Below, in pieces: positions 15,535-25,076 of a stretch of 64,000 nucleotides of DNA. Positions within the stretch are counted from its first letter, which is position 1. Every line of letters begins with the position of its first letter. A program made the position numbers and the translations under genes. The notes under the pieces were generated by a model. It made no database searches. It had not been told where the DNA came from and saw only the letters and a program-made list of their open reading frames with translations. The stretch comes from Eggerthellaceae bacterium. Lineage in GTDB: Bacteria > Actinomycetota > Coriobacteriia > Coriobacteriales > Eggerthellaceae. The stretch is from NCBI GenBank assembly GCA_022644775.1, contig JALCHN010000004.1, positions 18,172-82,171 of the forward strand, read 5' to 3'.

Positions 15535-17109
15535 GTGGGAGACAGGCTTCTTTCGCGTCGAGCGTTCCTCGCTGGATCGGCCGCCCTTTCCGCTGCCTTC
15601 GCGCTGGGCCTCACCGGTTGCGGGAAGACCGAGCCGCAGGACACGCGTTCGTTCGGCGGCGGCACGATTACCGCCTCGTTCGCCACCACGGCCGATAGCT
15701 TCCATCCCTGCACGGCCACGGCCCCGCTTGCGCGATCGGGCAACTTGCACGTGCTCGAGCCCCTCTACGAATCGAACCCCACGAGCTACGAGGTGTTTCC
15801 GGCCTTGGCCGACGGCTTCCCGCACTTCCAAGACGACGGCACCTGCACGATCCGCATCCGCGACGACGCGCGCTTTTCCACCGGCGCGGCCGTCACGGCC
15901 GCCGACGTCGTGGAATCCTACGAACGCTTCGCCACGCTCAACCCCACGCTGGCCCAGCATCTCGACTTCATCGCCGATATACAGGCCACAGACGACCAAA
16001 GGATCTCGATCACGCTCGCGCGCCCCTTCACCTTCGTGGAAGAGCGCCTGCAGATGGTCAAAGTCTTTCCGGCAGACCAGTCCTACGAAGAGGCCAACGC
16101 CTCGCCCGTTGGGTCGGGCCCCTGGCGCTATGCGTCGTTCGAGAACAAGAAGCTCATCTTCTTGCCCAACGATTCCTATAACGGGCCCCATACGGTGCTC
16201 GACAACGAAATGGACTGGTCGATCATCCCCGACGACGTGAACCGCGTGCGCACCCAGAACGACGGTTGGACCATGGCCATGCAGGACGTTCCCGGCGATT
16301 CCACCGTGCAGCTGAACAACGCCGGCATGGACGTCGACATCACCCAGGGTTTCGACGCGCCCTTCTTCGCCTTCCGCACCGATGCCGGTCCCTTCGTCGA
16401 CGCCCGCGTGCGCCAGGCCGTCTTCTATTCGATCGACACGAACGAGCTCGTCGACATGGCCCTTGCCGGGCGTGCGAGCGTACCCACCTGCTTTTTGCCG
16501 GTGAACCACCCCGACAACGACCATACCGACACCTTTTACTATTACGATCCCTCCCGCGCGAAGGAGCTGCTTTCCGACGCGGGCGTCTCGCAGGTGTCCT
16601 TCACGCTCGATTGCGCCAACGACGCGGTGCTTTCCTCGATCGTGCCGCAGATCAAGGCCAACTTGGAAGCCACGGGCCTGTTTCAGGTCACCCTGCGCCA
16701 GCGCGATGCCCAGGACCTCTACAACGACGTCGACGCCGGCGATTCAGGCGTCGTGGCCATCCTCGACCGTCAGGACCCCTTGGCCTATGCGAGCGACGCC
16801 TGCTTCATCATGGAATGGTGGTACAAGGACCCGCGCTGGATGGGCAAGCGCACGGGCTGGTCGTCGACCGACGAATACGGCCAGCTGCAGGACCTGCTCG
16901 ACGCCGCCGAAGCGGGGGAGGGCGACGACCGGCATGCCGCGATCCTCGATTGCATGAACCTCATCGCCGACCAGGCGGTCATCTACCCGCTGCTGCACCT
17001 GCAGAGCGCTACCGCCTTCAACCGCGCCAAAATAGACGGCGGCGTCGCCATGGGCGGCGACGAGCTCTACCTGCTCGACGCGGCGACCGTTGTGCAGGAG
17101 GACGAATAG
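15535..17109 (+). CDS. ABC transporter substrate-binding protein, family 5 (peptide/nickel type), Tat lipoprotein
   Basis: I start at GTG 15535 because GGAAGGA lies about 6 bases before it; the ATGs upstream fall at the tRNA terminator T-tract. The 524-residue product opens with a twin-arginine lipoprotein signal (SRRAFLAGSAALSAAFALGL, then TGC lipobox). It contains the SBP_bac_5 hallmarks FRTDAGPFVDARVRQAV and YDPSRAKELLSDAG. Such proteins capture oligopeptides, nickel or glycosides for an ABC importer. No permease or ATPase genes are adjacent; the next gene is a ROK kinase. The ligand is not predictable. Confidence 0.88.
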   Translation: MGDRLLSRRAFLAGSAALSAAFALGLTGCGKTEPQDTRSFGGGTITASFATTADSFHPCTATAPLARSGNLHVLEPLYESNPTSYEVFPALADGFPHFQDDGTCTIRIRDDARFSTGAAVTAADVVESYERFATLNPTLAQHLDFIADIQATDDQRISITLARPFTFVEERLQMVKVFPADQSYEEANASPVGSGPWRYASFENKKLIFLPNDSYNGPHTVLDNEMDWSIIPDDVNRVRTQNDGWTMAMQDVPGDSTVQLNNAGMDVDITQGFDAPFFAFRTDAGPFVDARVRQAVFYSIDTNELVDMALAGRASVPTCFLPVNHPDNDHTDTFYYYDPSRAKELLSDAGVSQVSFTLDCANDAVLSSIVPQIKANLEATGLFQVTLRQRDAQDLYNDVDAGDSGVVAILDRQDPLAYASDACFIMEWWYKDPRWMGKRTGWSSTDEYGQLQDLLDAAEAGEGDDRHAAILDCMNLIADQAVIYPLLHLQSATAFNRAKIDGGVAMGGDELYLLDAATVVQEDE

Positions 17110-17112
17110 CGC

Positions 17113-18096
17113 ATGGGAACGGCGAACGCGCGGCCCCAGGCCGCCCTTGCGCTCGACGTGGGCGGCACCAAGCTCGCTGCGGCGGTGGTCGTGGTGGGCG
17201 AAGACGGCCCCCGGGTGCGCTGCAAGGCCCAGGTGCCCACCGAAACCGAAAGGGGCGCGGCCCATGTGATGGCGGCCATGGAGGGGCTCGCGGCCCGCGT
17301 GCTTTCTGACTACCGCGCTCACGGTGCGCCCGTGCCTGTGGAAGCCTGCGGGGCGGCGGCCCTGGGCTGTCCCGATGCGGCGGGCCAGCGCGTGGCCTTC
17401 GGCGCCAACCTCATGGAAGGCTGGACGGGCATGCCGGTGGCGGCCAATATGGCTCGCGCCCTGGGCGTGCCCTGCGTGCTGTTGGGCGACGTGCAGGCGC
17501 ACGCGCTGGGCGAGGCCCGCTGGGGCGCGGCCGCCGGGGCGCAGAGCTGCCTGTGCGTGGCGCCCGGCACCGGCCTGGGCGGCGGCCTGGTGATCGACGG
17601 AAAGCTCGTGCGCGGGGCCCACGGCCTGGCCGGCCACCTGGGCCACATGCAAAGCGCCCACGCCCAGGGCATGCGCTGCTCCTGCGGCAAGCTGGGCCAC
17701 ATCGAAGCCGTGACCTCGGGCGTGGGCATCGGCGCCCTCTACCAAGGGGCCGATATCGCCTCTGCCGACTTCGACCCCGCGATCGACGGGGCCTGGGTGG
17801 CCCGCCGCGCGTCCGAAGGCGACGAGCGCGCCCGCGCGGTGCTCGCGCAATCGGGCTTCGCTCTGGGCAGCGAGATCGGGTCGTGGGCCAACCTGATTGA
17901 CCCCGCGGTCATCGTGATCGGCGGGTCGGTGCGCAAGGCGGGCGCTGTCTGGCGCGAGGCGCTCGTGCGGGGCTATCGCAGCCAGGCGCTCGAGCCCCTG
18001 ATCGACGTGCCCCTGCTCGATGCGGCCCTGGGCGACGACGCGGCCCTGGTGGGCGCCGCCGAATACGCGCTCGACCGCTCCGCGCGCCCGGCCTAA
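17113..18096 (+). CDS. ROK-family sugar kinase (glucokinase-like)
   Basis: The 327-residue protein begins with the phosphate-binding [14 protein letters not shown]. It also has [20 protein letters not shown], the second ATP motif [16 protein letters not shown] and the ROK signature region [12 protein letters not shown]. The zinc-binding motif reads [10 protein letters not shown]; the usual last Cys is His, which could still bind zinc. It probably phosphorylates glucose or a related hexose. It follows the binding-protein gene by 3 bases and is likely translated with it. Assignment as kinase and not repressor rests on the absence of an N-terminal HTH. Confidence 0.85.
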   Translation: MGTANARPQAALALDVGGTKLAAAVVVVGEDGPRVRCKAQVPTETERGAAHVMAAMEGLAARVLSDYRAHGAPVPVEACGAAALGCPDAAGQRVAFGANLMEGWTGMPVAANMARALGVPCVLLGDVQAHALGEARWGAAAGAQSCLCVAPGTGLGGGLVIDGKLVRGAHGLAGHLGHMQSAHAQGMRCSCGKLGHIEAVTSGVGIGALYQGADIASADFDPAIDGAWVARRASEGDERARAVLAQSGFALGSEIGSWANLIDPAVIVIGGSVRKAGAVWREALVRGYRSQALEPLIDVPLLDAALGDDAALVGAAEYALDRSARPA

Positions 18097-18184
18097 TCTG
18101 CACTCCTTGCGGAAACCGACGCCCCCGAGCGCGGTTTTTGCCAGTCTGTACTACCGTTTGACTGTGACGACGGGATGGGTTTCC

Positions 18185-20212
18185 ATGATCCTTCAACTTG
18201 AGCATATTTCGAAATCGTTCGGTGCGCGCACCCTCTTCAGCGACGTGACCTTCAAGCTCGAAGAGCACGACCACCTGGCCTTGGTGGGCCCCAACGGCGC
18301 GGGCAAGACCACCATGCTCAAGATCATCACCGGCCGCGAGGACCCCGACGAGGGCCGCGTGGTCTTCGCCAAGGGCGCCACGCTTGGCTACCTGGAGCAG
18401 GAAGCCATCGAAATGGGCGACAACCCCATTTTCGAAGAGGTCCTGTCGAGCCAGACCGAAGTGCTCGCCGCCGAACGGCGCATGCGCGAGCTCGAAGCGG
18501 CTCTGGGCAAGAACCCCACCGACGACCAGCTCGCTGCCTACGGCAAGGCCCGCGACGCCTACGAGGCCCTGGGCGGCTACCTGATCGAGCCCAAGGTGCG
18601 CAGCGTGCTCTTCGGCCTGGGCTTCGGCGAGGCCGACATGCAGCGCCGTACGACCGACTTTTCGGGCGGCTGGCAGATGCGCATCGCGCTCGCCAAGCTC
18701 CTGGTGCGCAACCCCGACGTCCTTTTGCTCGACGAGCCCACCAACCACCTCGACCTTGAAAGCGTCAAGTGGCTCGAGGGCTTTCTGCGTTCGTATGCCG
18801 GCACGGTGATCGTGGTGAGCCACGACCGCGCCTTCATGGACAACATGGTCGACCGCGTGGCCGAAATCGACAACGGCCAGGTGGTGCTCTACACGGGCAA
18901 CTACTCGGCCTACCTGCGCGAACGCGCCGAGCGCATCGAGATGCTCAAAGACGAGAAGAAGAAGCAGGACGCCGAAATCGCCCACCTGGAAGACTTCATC
19001 GAGAAGTTCCGCTACAAGGCGACCAAGGCCAAGCAGGCGCAGGACCGCCAGAAGAAGCTCGACAAGATCCTGGAGCACCGCATCGTCATTCCCGAAGAGC
19101 GCAAGTCGGTGCACTTCAACTTCGTGCAGCCCCCGCGCACGGGCGACATGGTGGTGAAGCTTTCCGGCGTGACCAAGCACTTCGGCGAAAAGCACGTCTA
19201 CGACAACCAGGACCTCACGCTCTACCGCGGCGACAAGGTGGCGCTCGTGGGCCCCAACGGCGCCGGCAAATCGACCCTGCTCAAAATGGTCGCCGGGGTC
19301 GAAGCGCCCGACGCGGGCAGAATCGAATACGGCACCCACGTGTCGGTGTCCTACTACGCCCAGCACCAGCTCGAAGAGCTCAACGCCGGCAACACGGTCT
19401 TCGAAGAGCTCGACCACGCTGCGCCCGGCTGGTCGATTTCCCAGGTGCGCACCCTCTTGGGCGCCTTCCTGTTCCACGGCGACGCGGTTGAAAAGAAGGT
19501 GAGCGTCCTTTCGGGCGGCGAAAAGGCCCGCTTGGCCCTAGCCAAGATGCTCGTGGCGCCCGCGCCCCTGCTGTGCTTGGACGAACCTACCAACCACCTG
19601 GATATCCAGAGCGCCGACGTGCTCGAGCAGGCCCTGCGCCAGTTCGAGGGCACGATCCTGCTCATCACCCACGATCGCCATCTGATCCGCGGGGTGGCCA
19701 ACAAGATTATCGAGATCAAGCCTGGCCAGCTTACCCGCTTCGACGGCGACTACGACTACTACCTGGACAAGACGGGGCAGACCGACGACGCCTCGATCAC
19801 CGGCGACGAGCGCAATTCCGCCCACAAGGCCCCCGGCCGCCCCTTCGACGCCAAGACCTCGCAGGGGGGCGCGGGCGGCGTGCAGCTCACAGCGGCCCGC
19901 GGCAGCGCGCCCAAGACCAAGGAGCAGAAGCGCCGCGAGGCCCAGGCCCGCAACCGCGCCTACGCCGCCCTGAAGAACCAGCGCAAGCGCATCGCCCAGC
20001 TTGACAAGCAACTCGAAGCCGACAACAAGCGCATGGACGAGATCCTGGCCCTTCTGGCCGACCCCGAGTTCTACACCCACGAAGACGAGAGCAGCGACGT
20101 CATAGCCGAGCACGCCAAGCTCAAGGCCCGCATCAAGGCGGCCGAAGAGGAATGGCTCGAGCTCAACGAAGAGCTCGAAGAGGAAATGAAGCGCCAGCAG
20201 GAACAGGCCTAA
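18185..20212 (+). CDS. ABC-F family ATPase (Uup/YdiF-type)
   Basis: I start at ATG 18185 ([20 protein letters not shown]); the track ORF from 18020 overlaps the ROK gene. The 675-residue protein has two ABC domains with Walker [14 protein letters not shown] and [13 protein letters not shown], signatures [10 protein letters not shown] and [10 protein letters not shown], and Walker [12 protein letters not shown] / [12 protein letters not shown] charged linker (about residues 240-320) and a C-terminal coiled coil (about 575-675) complete the ABC-F plan. There are no membrane segments. Such proteins act on ribosomes to relieve stalling or protect against antibiotics; the exact subtype is uncertain. 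Confidence 0.92.
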   Translation: MILQLEHISKSFGARTLFSDVTFKLEEHDHLALVGPNGAGKTTMLKIITGREDPDEGRVVFAKGATLGYLEQEAIEMGDNPIFEEVLSSQTEVLAAERRMRELEAALGKNPTDDQLAAYGKARDAYEALGGYLIEPKVRSVLFGLGFGEADMQRRTTDFSGGWQMRIALAKLLVRNPDVLLLDEPTNHLDLESVKWLEGFLRSYAGTVIVVSHDRAFMDNMVDRVAEIDNGQVVLYTGNYSAYLRERAERIEMLKDEKKKQDAEIAHLEDFIEKFRYKATKAKQAQDRQKKLDKILEHRIVIPEERKSVHFNFVQPPRTGDMVVKLSGVTKHFGEKHVYDNQDLTLYRGDKVALVGPNGAGKSTLLKMVAGVEAPDAGRIEYGTHVSVSYYAQHQLEELNAGNTVFEELDHAAPGWSISQVRTLLGAFLFHGDAVEKKVSVLSGGEKARLALAKMLVAPAPLLCLDEPTNHLDIQSADVLEQALRQFEGTILLITHDRHLIRGVANKIIEIKPGQLTRFDGDYDYYLDKTGQTDDASITGDERNSAHKAPGRPFDAKTSQGGAGGVQLTAARGSAPKTKEQKRREAQARNRAYAALKNQRKRIAQLDKQLEADNKRMDEILALLADPEFYTHEDESSDVIAEHAKLKARIKAAEEEWLELNEELEEEMKRQQEQA

Positions 20213-20221
20213 GGGGCCGCT

Positions 20222-20689
20222 ATGGTCAACGTGGTCCTCTTCGAGCCCGAGATTCCGCAGAACACGGGCAACATCGCGCGCACCTGTGCCTGCACGGGCG
20301 CGCGTCTGCACCTGGTGGAGCCCATGGGCTTCCGCCTCACCGAAAAGCACTTGGGCCGTGCCGCCATGGACTACTGGGATGCGGTCGACATCAAGCGCTG
20401 GACCTGCACGCGGGAGTTCCTGGAAGCCCATGCCGGCTGCGACCTGCATTTCTTCACCGGGCATGCGACCGCCCGCTACGACGCGGCTGCCTACGACGCG
20501 GGCGAGACCTTCCTGGTCTTCGGCCGCGAGAGCCGCGGGATCGACACGGACATCTTGGAGGCCCACCGCGCGCAGTGCGTGCGCATCCCGATGATGCCCG
20601 GCATGCGCAGCTTGAACCTGGCCAATTCCGTCGCCATCGCGGTCTATGAAGTATTGCGTGAACAGGGCTTCGCGGCGCCGCTCGCATAG
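20222..20689 (+). CDS. trmL: tRNA (cytidine(34)-2'-O)-methyltransferase (TrmL)
   Basis: A 155-residue SPOUT methyltransferase of typical TrmL length. It has the start VNVVLFEPEIPQNTGNIART, EPMGFRLTEKHLGRAAMDYW, FGRESRGI and the knot region IPMMPGMRSLNLANSVAIAV. It methylates the wobble ribose of certain tRNA-Leu species. It begins 9 bases after the ABC-F gene. Confidence 0.93.
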   Translation: MVNVVLFEPEIPQNTGNIARTCACTGARLHLVEPMGFRLTEKHLGRAAMDYWDAVDIKRWTCTREFLEAHAGCDLHFFTGHATARYDAAAYDAGETFLVFGRESRGIDTDILEAHRAQCVRIPMMPGMRSLNLANSVAIAVYEVLREQGFAAPLA

Positions 20690-20699
20690 GCCGGGCGGG

Positions 20700-20705
20700 T
20701 ATACT
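20700..20705 (+). promoter_or_regulatory. Candidate -10 box close to the M50 protease start
   Basis: TATACT ends 8 bases before the ATG at 20714, so a transcript from it would be leaderless or nearly so. No clear -35 or ribosome site is present. Confidence 0.4.
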
Positions 20706-20713
20706 CCTAGCTT

Positions 20714-21394
20714 ATGGACGAAACGATCATCTACTACATATGCAGCATCCTTGCCTTCGTGCCCGCCATCGTGCTGCACGAAGTCGCGCACGGCTTCGCC
20801 GCCTACAAGCTGGGCGACCCCACGGCCAAGCAGTCGGGGCGCCTGTCGCTCAACCCGTTGAAGCACGTCGACCCCTTCGGCACGGTGATTCTGCCGCTTT
20901 TGCTCATGGTGGCCCATGCGCCCATCTTCGGCTACGCCAAGCCGGTACCCTACAACCCGGCCTACTTCAAGAACCGCCGCACGGGCGACGTGATCGTGGG
21001 CTTCGCGGGGCCGGCAGCCAACCTGGCCCAGGCCGCGGTGGGCTCGGCGGTGGCCTGGGTTCTTTACCCGGCGGCGCCCCAGCTCGTGCAGACGAGCGAC
21101 GTCTTCGCCTATTTCTATCTGATGTTCCTGCCGCTCTACGTGCTGGTGAACCTCTACTTGATGATGTTCAACATCCTGCCCGTGCCGCCTTTGGACGGCT
21201 CGAGCATCTACGCGGTGCTCATTCCCGAAAAGCACCTGCGCGTCTACTACGAAGTCGAGCGCTACGCGATGCCCGTGCTGCTGATTCTGCTGCTCGTGGT
21301 ACCCTACGTGAGTCCGATCGACCCGATTTCCATCTATATGGATGCCACTGCCGGGAACCTGGCCAACCTCATGTTCCCGATAAAAATCTCGTAA
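20714..21394 (+). CDS. Site-2 protease family (M50) membrane metalloprotease
   Basis: A 226-residue membrane protein with the zinc motif HEVAHGFAAYKLGD (H-E-x-x-H) at residues 20-33. The second motif NILPVPPLDGSSI (N-x-x-P-x-x-x-LDG) lies at about 155-167. Four to five hydrophobic segments and FAGPAANLAQAAVGS fit the short YwhC/YdiL-type rhomboid-like S2P group without a PDZ domain. These enzymes cleave substrates in the membrane; the target is unknown. Confidence 0.88.
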   Translation: MDETIIYYICSILAFVPAIVLHEVAHGFAAYKLGDPTAKQSGRLSLNPLKHVDPFGTVILPLLLMVAHAPIFGYAKPVPYNPAYFKNRRTGDVIVGFAGPAANLAQAAVGSAVAWVLYPAAPQLVQTSDVFAYFYLMFLPLYVLVNLYLMMFNILPVPPLDGSSIYAVLIPEKHLRVYYEVERYAMPVLLILLLVVPYVSPIDPISIYMDATAGNLANLMFPIKIS

Positions 21395-21439
21395 TCGTTT
21401 GAAGCGGGCGCGCACGCGTCCGGGGGAAGGAAGTGCACG

Positions 21440-22576
21440 ATGCCGGAAACGCAGCATCATGAAGAAGACGAGCGCATTGTCGTCGAGCCCAAGGAAAAGG
21501 TCATCCTCACGGGGGACAGGCCCACGGGGCGCTTGCATGTGGGCCACTACGTGGGGTCTCTGCGCGAGCGCGTGCGCCTGCAGAATTCCGGCGAGTTCGA
21601 TAAAATCTTCATCATGATCGCCGACGCCCAGGCCCTCACCGACAACGCCGACAACCCCGAAAAGGTGCGCCAGAACATCGTTGAAGTGGCGCTTGACTAC
21701 CTGTCCTGCGGCATCGATCCCGAAAAGACGACGATCTTCATCCAGTCCCAGGTGCCCCAGCTCTTCGAGCTCACGGCCTACTACGAGAACCTCGTGACCG
21801 TGGCGCGCGTGCAGCGCAACCCCACGGTGAAGAGTGAGATCAAGATGCGCGGCTTCAACGCCGACGTGCCCTGCGGTTTCTTCATGTACCCCATCTCGCA
21901 GGCCTCCGACATCACCGCCTTCAAGGCGACCACGGTGCCGGTGGGCGAAGACCAGCTGCCCATGATCGAGCAGACGCGCGAGATCGTGCGCTCCTTCAAC
22001 CGCACCTACGGCCCCGTGCTCATCGAGCCCGAAGCCCGCATTCCCGAAGGCGAGGCGGCCAAGCGCCTGCCCGGCATCGACGGCAAGGCCAAGATGAGCA
22101 AGTCGCTGGGCAACGGCATCTACCTGTCCGACACGCCCGAAGACGTGGCCAAGAAGATCAAGAGCATGTACACCGACCCCGACCACCTGCGCGTGGTCGA
22201 CCCGGGCAAGGTTGAAGGCAACGCCGTCTTCACCTACCTCGACGCCTTCGCGACCGACGAGCACTTCGCCGAGTACTGGCCCGAATACGCCAACCTGGAA
22301 GAGCTGAAGGACCACTACCGTCGCGGCGGCCTGGGCGACGTGAAGTGCAAGAAGTTCTTGGACAAGGTGATGGAGGAGACCCTCTCGCCCATTCGCGCCC
22401 GCCGTCACGAGCTCGAACAGGACATTCCCGGCGTCTACGAGGTCCTGCGCGCCGGCACCGAGCGCGCCCGCGAGACGGCTGCCCAGACCCTGCACGAGGT
22501 CAAGGACGCCATGCGCATCAACTACTTCGACGACGCGGCGCTCATCGCCGAGCAGGCCGAGCACTACCGGGCGTAA
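21440..22576 (+). CDS. trpS: Tryptophanyl-tRNA synthetase
   Basis: A 378-residue class I synthetase with [18 protein letters not shown] (HIGH-like) near residue 23, [14 protein letters not shown] and the KMSKS loop [17 protein letters not shown]. It charges tRNA-Trp. It is somewhat longer than the ~335-residue norm because of a short N-terminal extension and the C-terminal part. It overlaps nothing; scpA begins 3 bases after its stop. No T-box-like leader was seen in the 45 bases upstream. Confidence 0.95.
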   Translation: MPETQHHEEDERIVVEPKEKVILTGDRPTGRLHVGHYVGSLRERVRLQNSGEFDKIFIMIADAQALTDNADNPEKVRQNIVEVALDYLSCGIDPEKTTIFIQSQVPQLFELTAYYENLVTVARVQRNPTVKSEIKMRGFNADVPCGFFMYPISQASDITAFKATTVPVGEDQLPMIEQTREIVRSFNRTYGPVLIEPEARIPEGEAAKRLPGIDGKAKMSKSLGNGIYLSDTPEDVAKKIKSMYTDPDHLRVVDPGKVEGNAVFTYLDAFATDEHFAEYWPEYANLEELKDHYRRGGLGDVKCKKFLDKVMEETLSPIRARRHELEQDIPGVYEVLRAGTERARETAAQTLHEVKDAMRINYFDDAALIAEQAEHYRA

Positions 22577-22579
22577 TCC

Positions 22580-23371
22580 TTGTCCTACCGCGTCCGCATA
22601 GGCTCTTTCGAAGGCCCCTTCGACCTGCTCTTATACCTGGTGAGCCGCCAGCGCGTCGACATCGGCAGCATTTCGATCACCGAAATCGCCGACCAGTACC
22701 TCGACGAGATCGCGCACATGCAGGAAGTCGACCTCGATGTGGCGAGTGACTTCCTGCTCGTGGCCACCACGCTGCTCGAAATCAAGGCCCAGTCGCTTCT
22801 GCCCAAGCCCGAAGACGACGCGCTCGACGACGTGGAGGAGCTCGCGCCGAGCGAGGCTCGCGACCTGCTCGTCGAGCGCCTGCTCGTCTACAAGCAGTTC
22901 AAGAACGCTGCAGCGGCGCTGGGCCTGCGCGAGGAACGGCAGGCGCGCACCCACCATCGCGCGGCCGGCCCCGACCGCAGCCTGCTCACCCTCATGCCCG
23001 ACTACTTGGACGGCGTGACGCTCGACGGGCTCGCCTTCCTGTGCGCGCGGGCCTTGGGCCGGCGCGACCCCTTCCTGCTCGACAGCGACCACATCGCCTC
23101 GAAGCCCATCCCCGTCGAGGCCCACGTGCGCGGCATCTACGGCCGCTTGCGCACGCGCAAGCATCTGACGTTCAGCGAGCTCGTGGCCGCCGACGCGCCC
23201 GCGCCCATTGTCGTGGTCACCTTCCTGGCCATACTTGAGCTCTACAAGCGCGGGATGGTGACGGTGCGCCAGGACGTGCCCTTCGGCGACATCGACGTCG
23301 ACTACATCGAAGGCGCCGGCGAGCTGGTGCTCGCCGGCGACGACGCGCTCACGAGCGTGGAGGAGGCATAA
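22580..23371 (+). CDS. scpA: Segregation and condensation protein A (kleisin)
   Basis: A 263-residue protein starting at TTG. The start YRVRIGSFEGPFDLLLYLVS and DIGSISITEIADQYLDEIA are the ScpA N-terminal domain. DLDVASDFLLVATTLLEIKA and the C-terminal winged helix (VVVTFLAILELYKRGMV) follow. With ScpB it bridges SMC heads to form condensin for chromosome segregation. It lies 3 bases after trpS and 1 base before scpB. Confidence 0.93.
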   Translation: MSYRVRIGSFEGPFDLLLYLVSRQRVDIGSISITEIADQYLDEIAHMQEVDLDVASDFLLVATTLLEIKAQSLLPKPEDDALDDVEELAPSEARDLLVERLLVYKQFKNAAAALGLREERQARTHHRAAGPDRSLLTLMPDYLDGVTLDGLAFLCARALGRRDPFLLDSDHIASKPIPVEAHVRGIYGRLRTRKHLTFSELVAADAPAPIVVVTFLAILELYKRGMVTVRQDVPFGDIDVDYIEGAGELVLAGDDALTSVEEA

Positions 23372-23372
23372 C

Positions 23373-24134
23373 GTGTTCGGCAATTTGGAAGAAAAGGACC
23401 TGGAAGGGGCCGTGGAGGCCCTCCTGTTCGTGTCGAGTGACCCGGTGTCGACGCTCACGATGGCCGACGCCCTCGAGGTCGAGCCCGCCCAGGTCGAGGC
23501 CGCCTGCGTCGAGATCGCCGCGCGCTTGTCCGAAGACCGCGCGGGCGTGCGCCTGCAGGAGGTGGCGGGCGCCTGGCAGCTGCGCACCGCCCCCGAATAC
23601 CACGAGCTGCTGGAAAGCTACGTGCTCTCGTGGGACACGCGCAGGCTTTCGGCGGCGGCCCTCGAGGTGCTCGCGATCGTGGCCTACACGCAGCCGGTCA
23701 CCCGTCAGGCGGTGGCCAACGTGCGTGGCGTGAATTCCGACAGCTCGATCAACTCGCTGCTGGAAAAGGGCCTTTTGCGCGAGGCGGGCACGAGCGAGGC
23801 CCCGGGCAACCCCGCCCTCTACGGCACGTCGAAGAAGTTCCTGGAAAAGTTCGGCCTGCGGTCCCTGCGCGATCTGCCCGACCTTGGCGAGTTCGCCCCC
23901 GACGACGCGACGCGGGCCTTCATCCGCGAGCGCCTTTCGGCGACGCGGGGCCAGGTGGCGCCGGCGCCTGAAGAAGAGCCTGCGGCGGCCGAAGGCGCGG
24001 ATGTCGCCGCAGACGCAAGCGAGGCGCAGCCGACGCTCGACGCCCTCATGGGCCAGGCCATGAAGGATGCCCTGGCCCAGCAGGCCGGCGTGGTGGAAAA
24101 GATTGATTTCGACGATTTGGAATTCGAGGAGTAG
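23373..24134 (+). CDS. scpB: Segregation and condensation protein B
   Basis: A 253-residue protein starting at GTG. It has the two winged helices typical of ScpB: LEGAVEALLFVSSDPVST at the start, and LSAAALEVLAIVAYTQPVTR plus RGVNSDSSINSLLEKGLL in the second domain. The last ~60 residues are an Ala/Glu-rich acidic tail not found in all homologues. It partners ScpA and SMC. Confidence 0.93.
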   Translation: MFGNLEEKDLEGAVEALLFVSSDPVSTLTMADALEVEPAQVEAACVEIAARLSEDRAGVRLQEVAGAWQLRTAPEYHELLESYVLSWDTRRLSAAALEVLAIVAYTQPVTRQAVANVRGVNSDSSINSLLEKGLLREAGTSEAPGNPALYGTSKKFLEKFGLRSLRDLPDLGEFAPDDATRAFIRERLSATRGQVAPAPEEEPAAAEGADVAADASEAQPTLDALMGQAMKDALAQQAGVVEKIDFDDLEFEE

Positions 24135-24136
24135 GC

Positions 24137-25072
24137 ATGGGAAAGGTGAAACGCGCGCAGGAGCTTGCGAAGGCACAGGCCGAAGCGGCCGAGCGCGACC
24201 GGGCGGCCAAGGCCCAGGCGCGCCCTGACCTGCGCGACCAGCGCGACTACCCCATGCGCCTGCAGAAGTTCCTCGCCCGTGCGGGCGTGGCGAGCCGGCG
24301 GGGGAGCGAATCGCTGATCAGCGCGGGCCGCGTCGAGGTCAACGGCGTCGCCGTCACCGAGCTCGGCACCAAGGTCGACCCCTTGCACGACGAGGTCATG
24401 GTCGACGGCCGCGTCGTTGAATGGGGGAGCAAGCCGGTGGTGCTGGCTTTGAACAAGCCGGCGGGCATCATCACCACCATGAAGGACTACAGCGGCCGCC
24501 GCTGCGTGGCCGACATCATGCCCACCGACGAATTCCCCGGGCTCTTCCCCATAGGCCGGCTCGATATCGACACGACGGGCCTTCTGCTCTTTTCGACCGA
24601 TGGCGATTTGGGCAACCACCTGCTTCATCCGCGCCACCACGTGACCAAGGTCTACCGGGCCACGGTCTGGGGCGACGTGGGGGAGGTGGCCCTGTCGTGG
24701 CTGGCCGACGGCGTCCTTATCGACGATAGGCTCACCGCGCCCGCCAAGGTCAAGGTGATCAAGCGGCTCGAGGGCAAGACGATTCTGGAAATCGCCATCC
24801 ATGAAGGCCGCTACCATCAGGTCAAGCGCATGTGCGAGGAGGTGGGCCATCGGGTCGAGCAGCTCGAGCGCATCGCCTTCGGGCCGGTGAAGCTGGGCAA
24901 CCTGCCCCGCGGGTCCTGGCGCGTGCTCGAAGGCCGCGAGCTCGAAGACCTCTACCACGCGGCCGGCCTGCACACGCCCGACGAGGCGCCGCAAGCGGGT
25001 CCGGGCGTCGCGCGCGCGAATGCTAGAATGAGGGAAATGGCGGGCCGCAAGCCCCTAAAGGAAGAAAGCTAG
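24137..25072 (+). CDS. rluB: 23S rRNA pseudouridine synthase (RluB/RsuA family)
   Basis: The 311-residue protein has a basic N-terminal extension, an S4 RNA-binding domain (MRLQKFLARAGVASRRGSES) and a catalytic domain. The catalytic Asp lies in GRLDIDTTGLLLFSTDGDLG. TKVYRATVWG and HEGRYHQVKRM are family landmarks. It probably modifies 23S rRNA in the peptidyl-transferase region. It often follows scpAB in Gram-positive genomes, as here, with 2 bases between. Confidence 0.92.
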   Translation: MGKVKRAQELAKAQAEAAERDRAAKAQARPDLRDQRDYPMRLQKFLARAGVASRRGSESLISAGRVEVNGVAVTELGTKVDPLHDEVMVDGRVVEWGSKPVVLALNKPAGIITTMKDYSGRRCVADIMPTDEFPGLFPIGRLDIDTTGLLLFSTDGDLGNHLLHPRHHVTKVYRATVWGDVGEVALSWLADGVLIDDRLTAPAKVKVIKRLEGKTILEIAIHEGRYHQVKRMCEEVGHRVEQLERIAFGPVKLGNLPRGSWRVLEGRELEDLYHAAGLHTPDEAPQAGPGVARANARMREMAGRKPLKEES

Positions 25073-25076
25073 GACA

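Noticed and set aside
19538-22564. 1008-residue minus-strand ORF
   Set aside because: It runs antisense across an ABC-F gene, trmL, an M50 protease and trpS, all with clear motifs. Its His/Val/Leu/Gly-rich content is the usual shadow of high-GC coding DNA.
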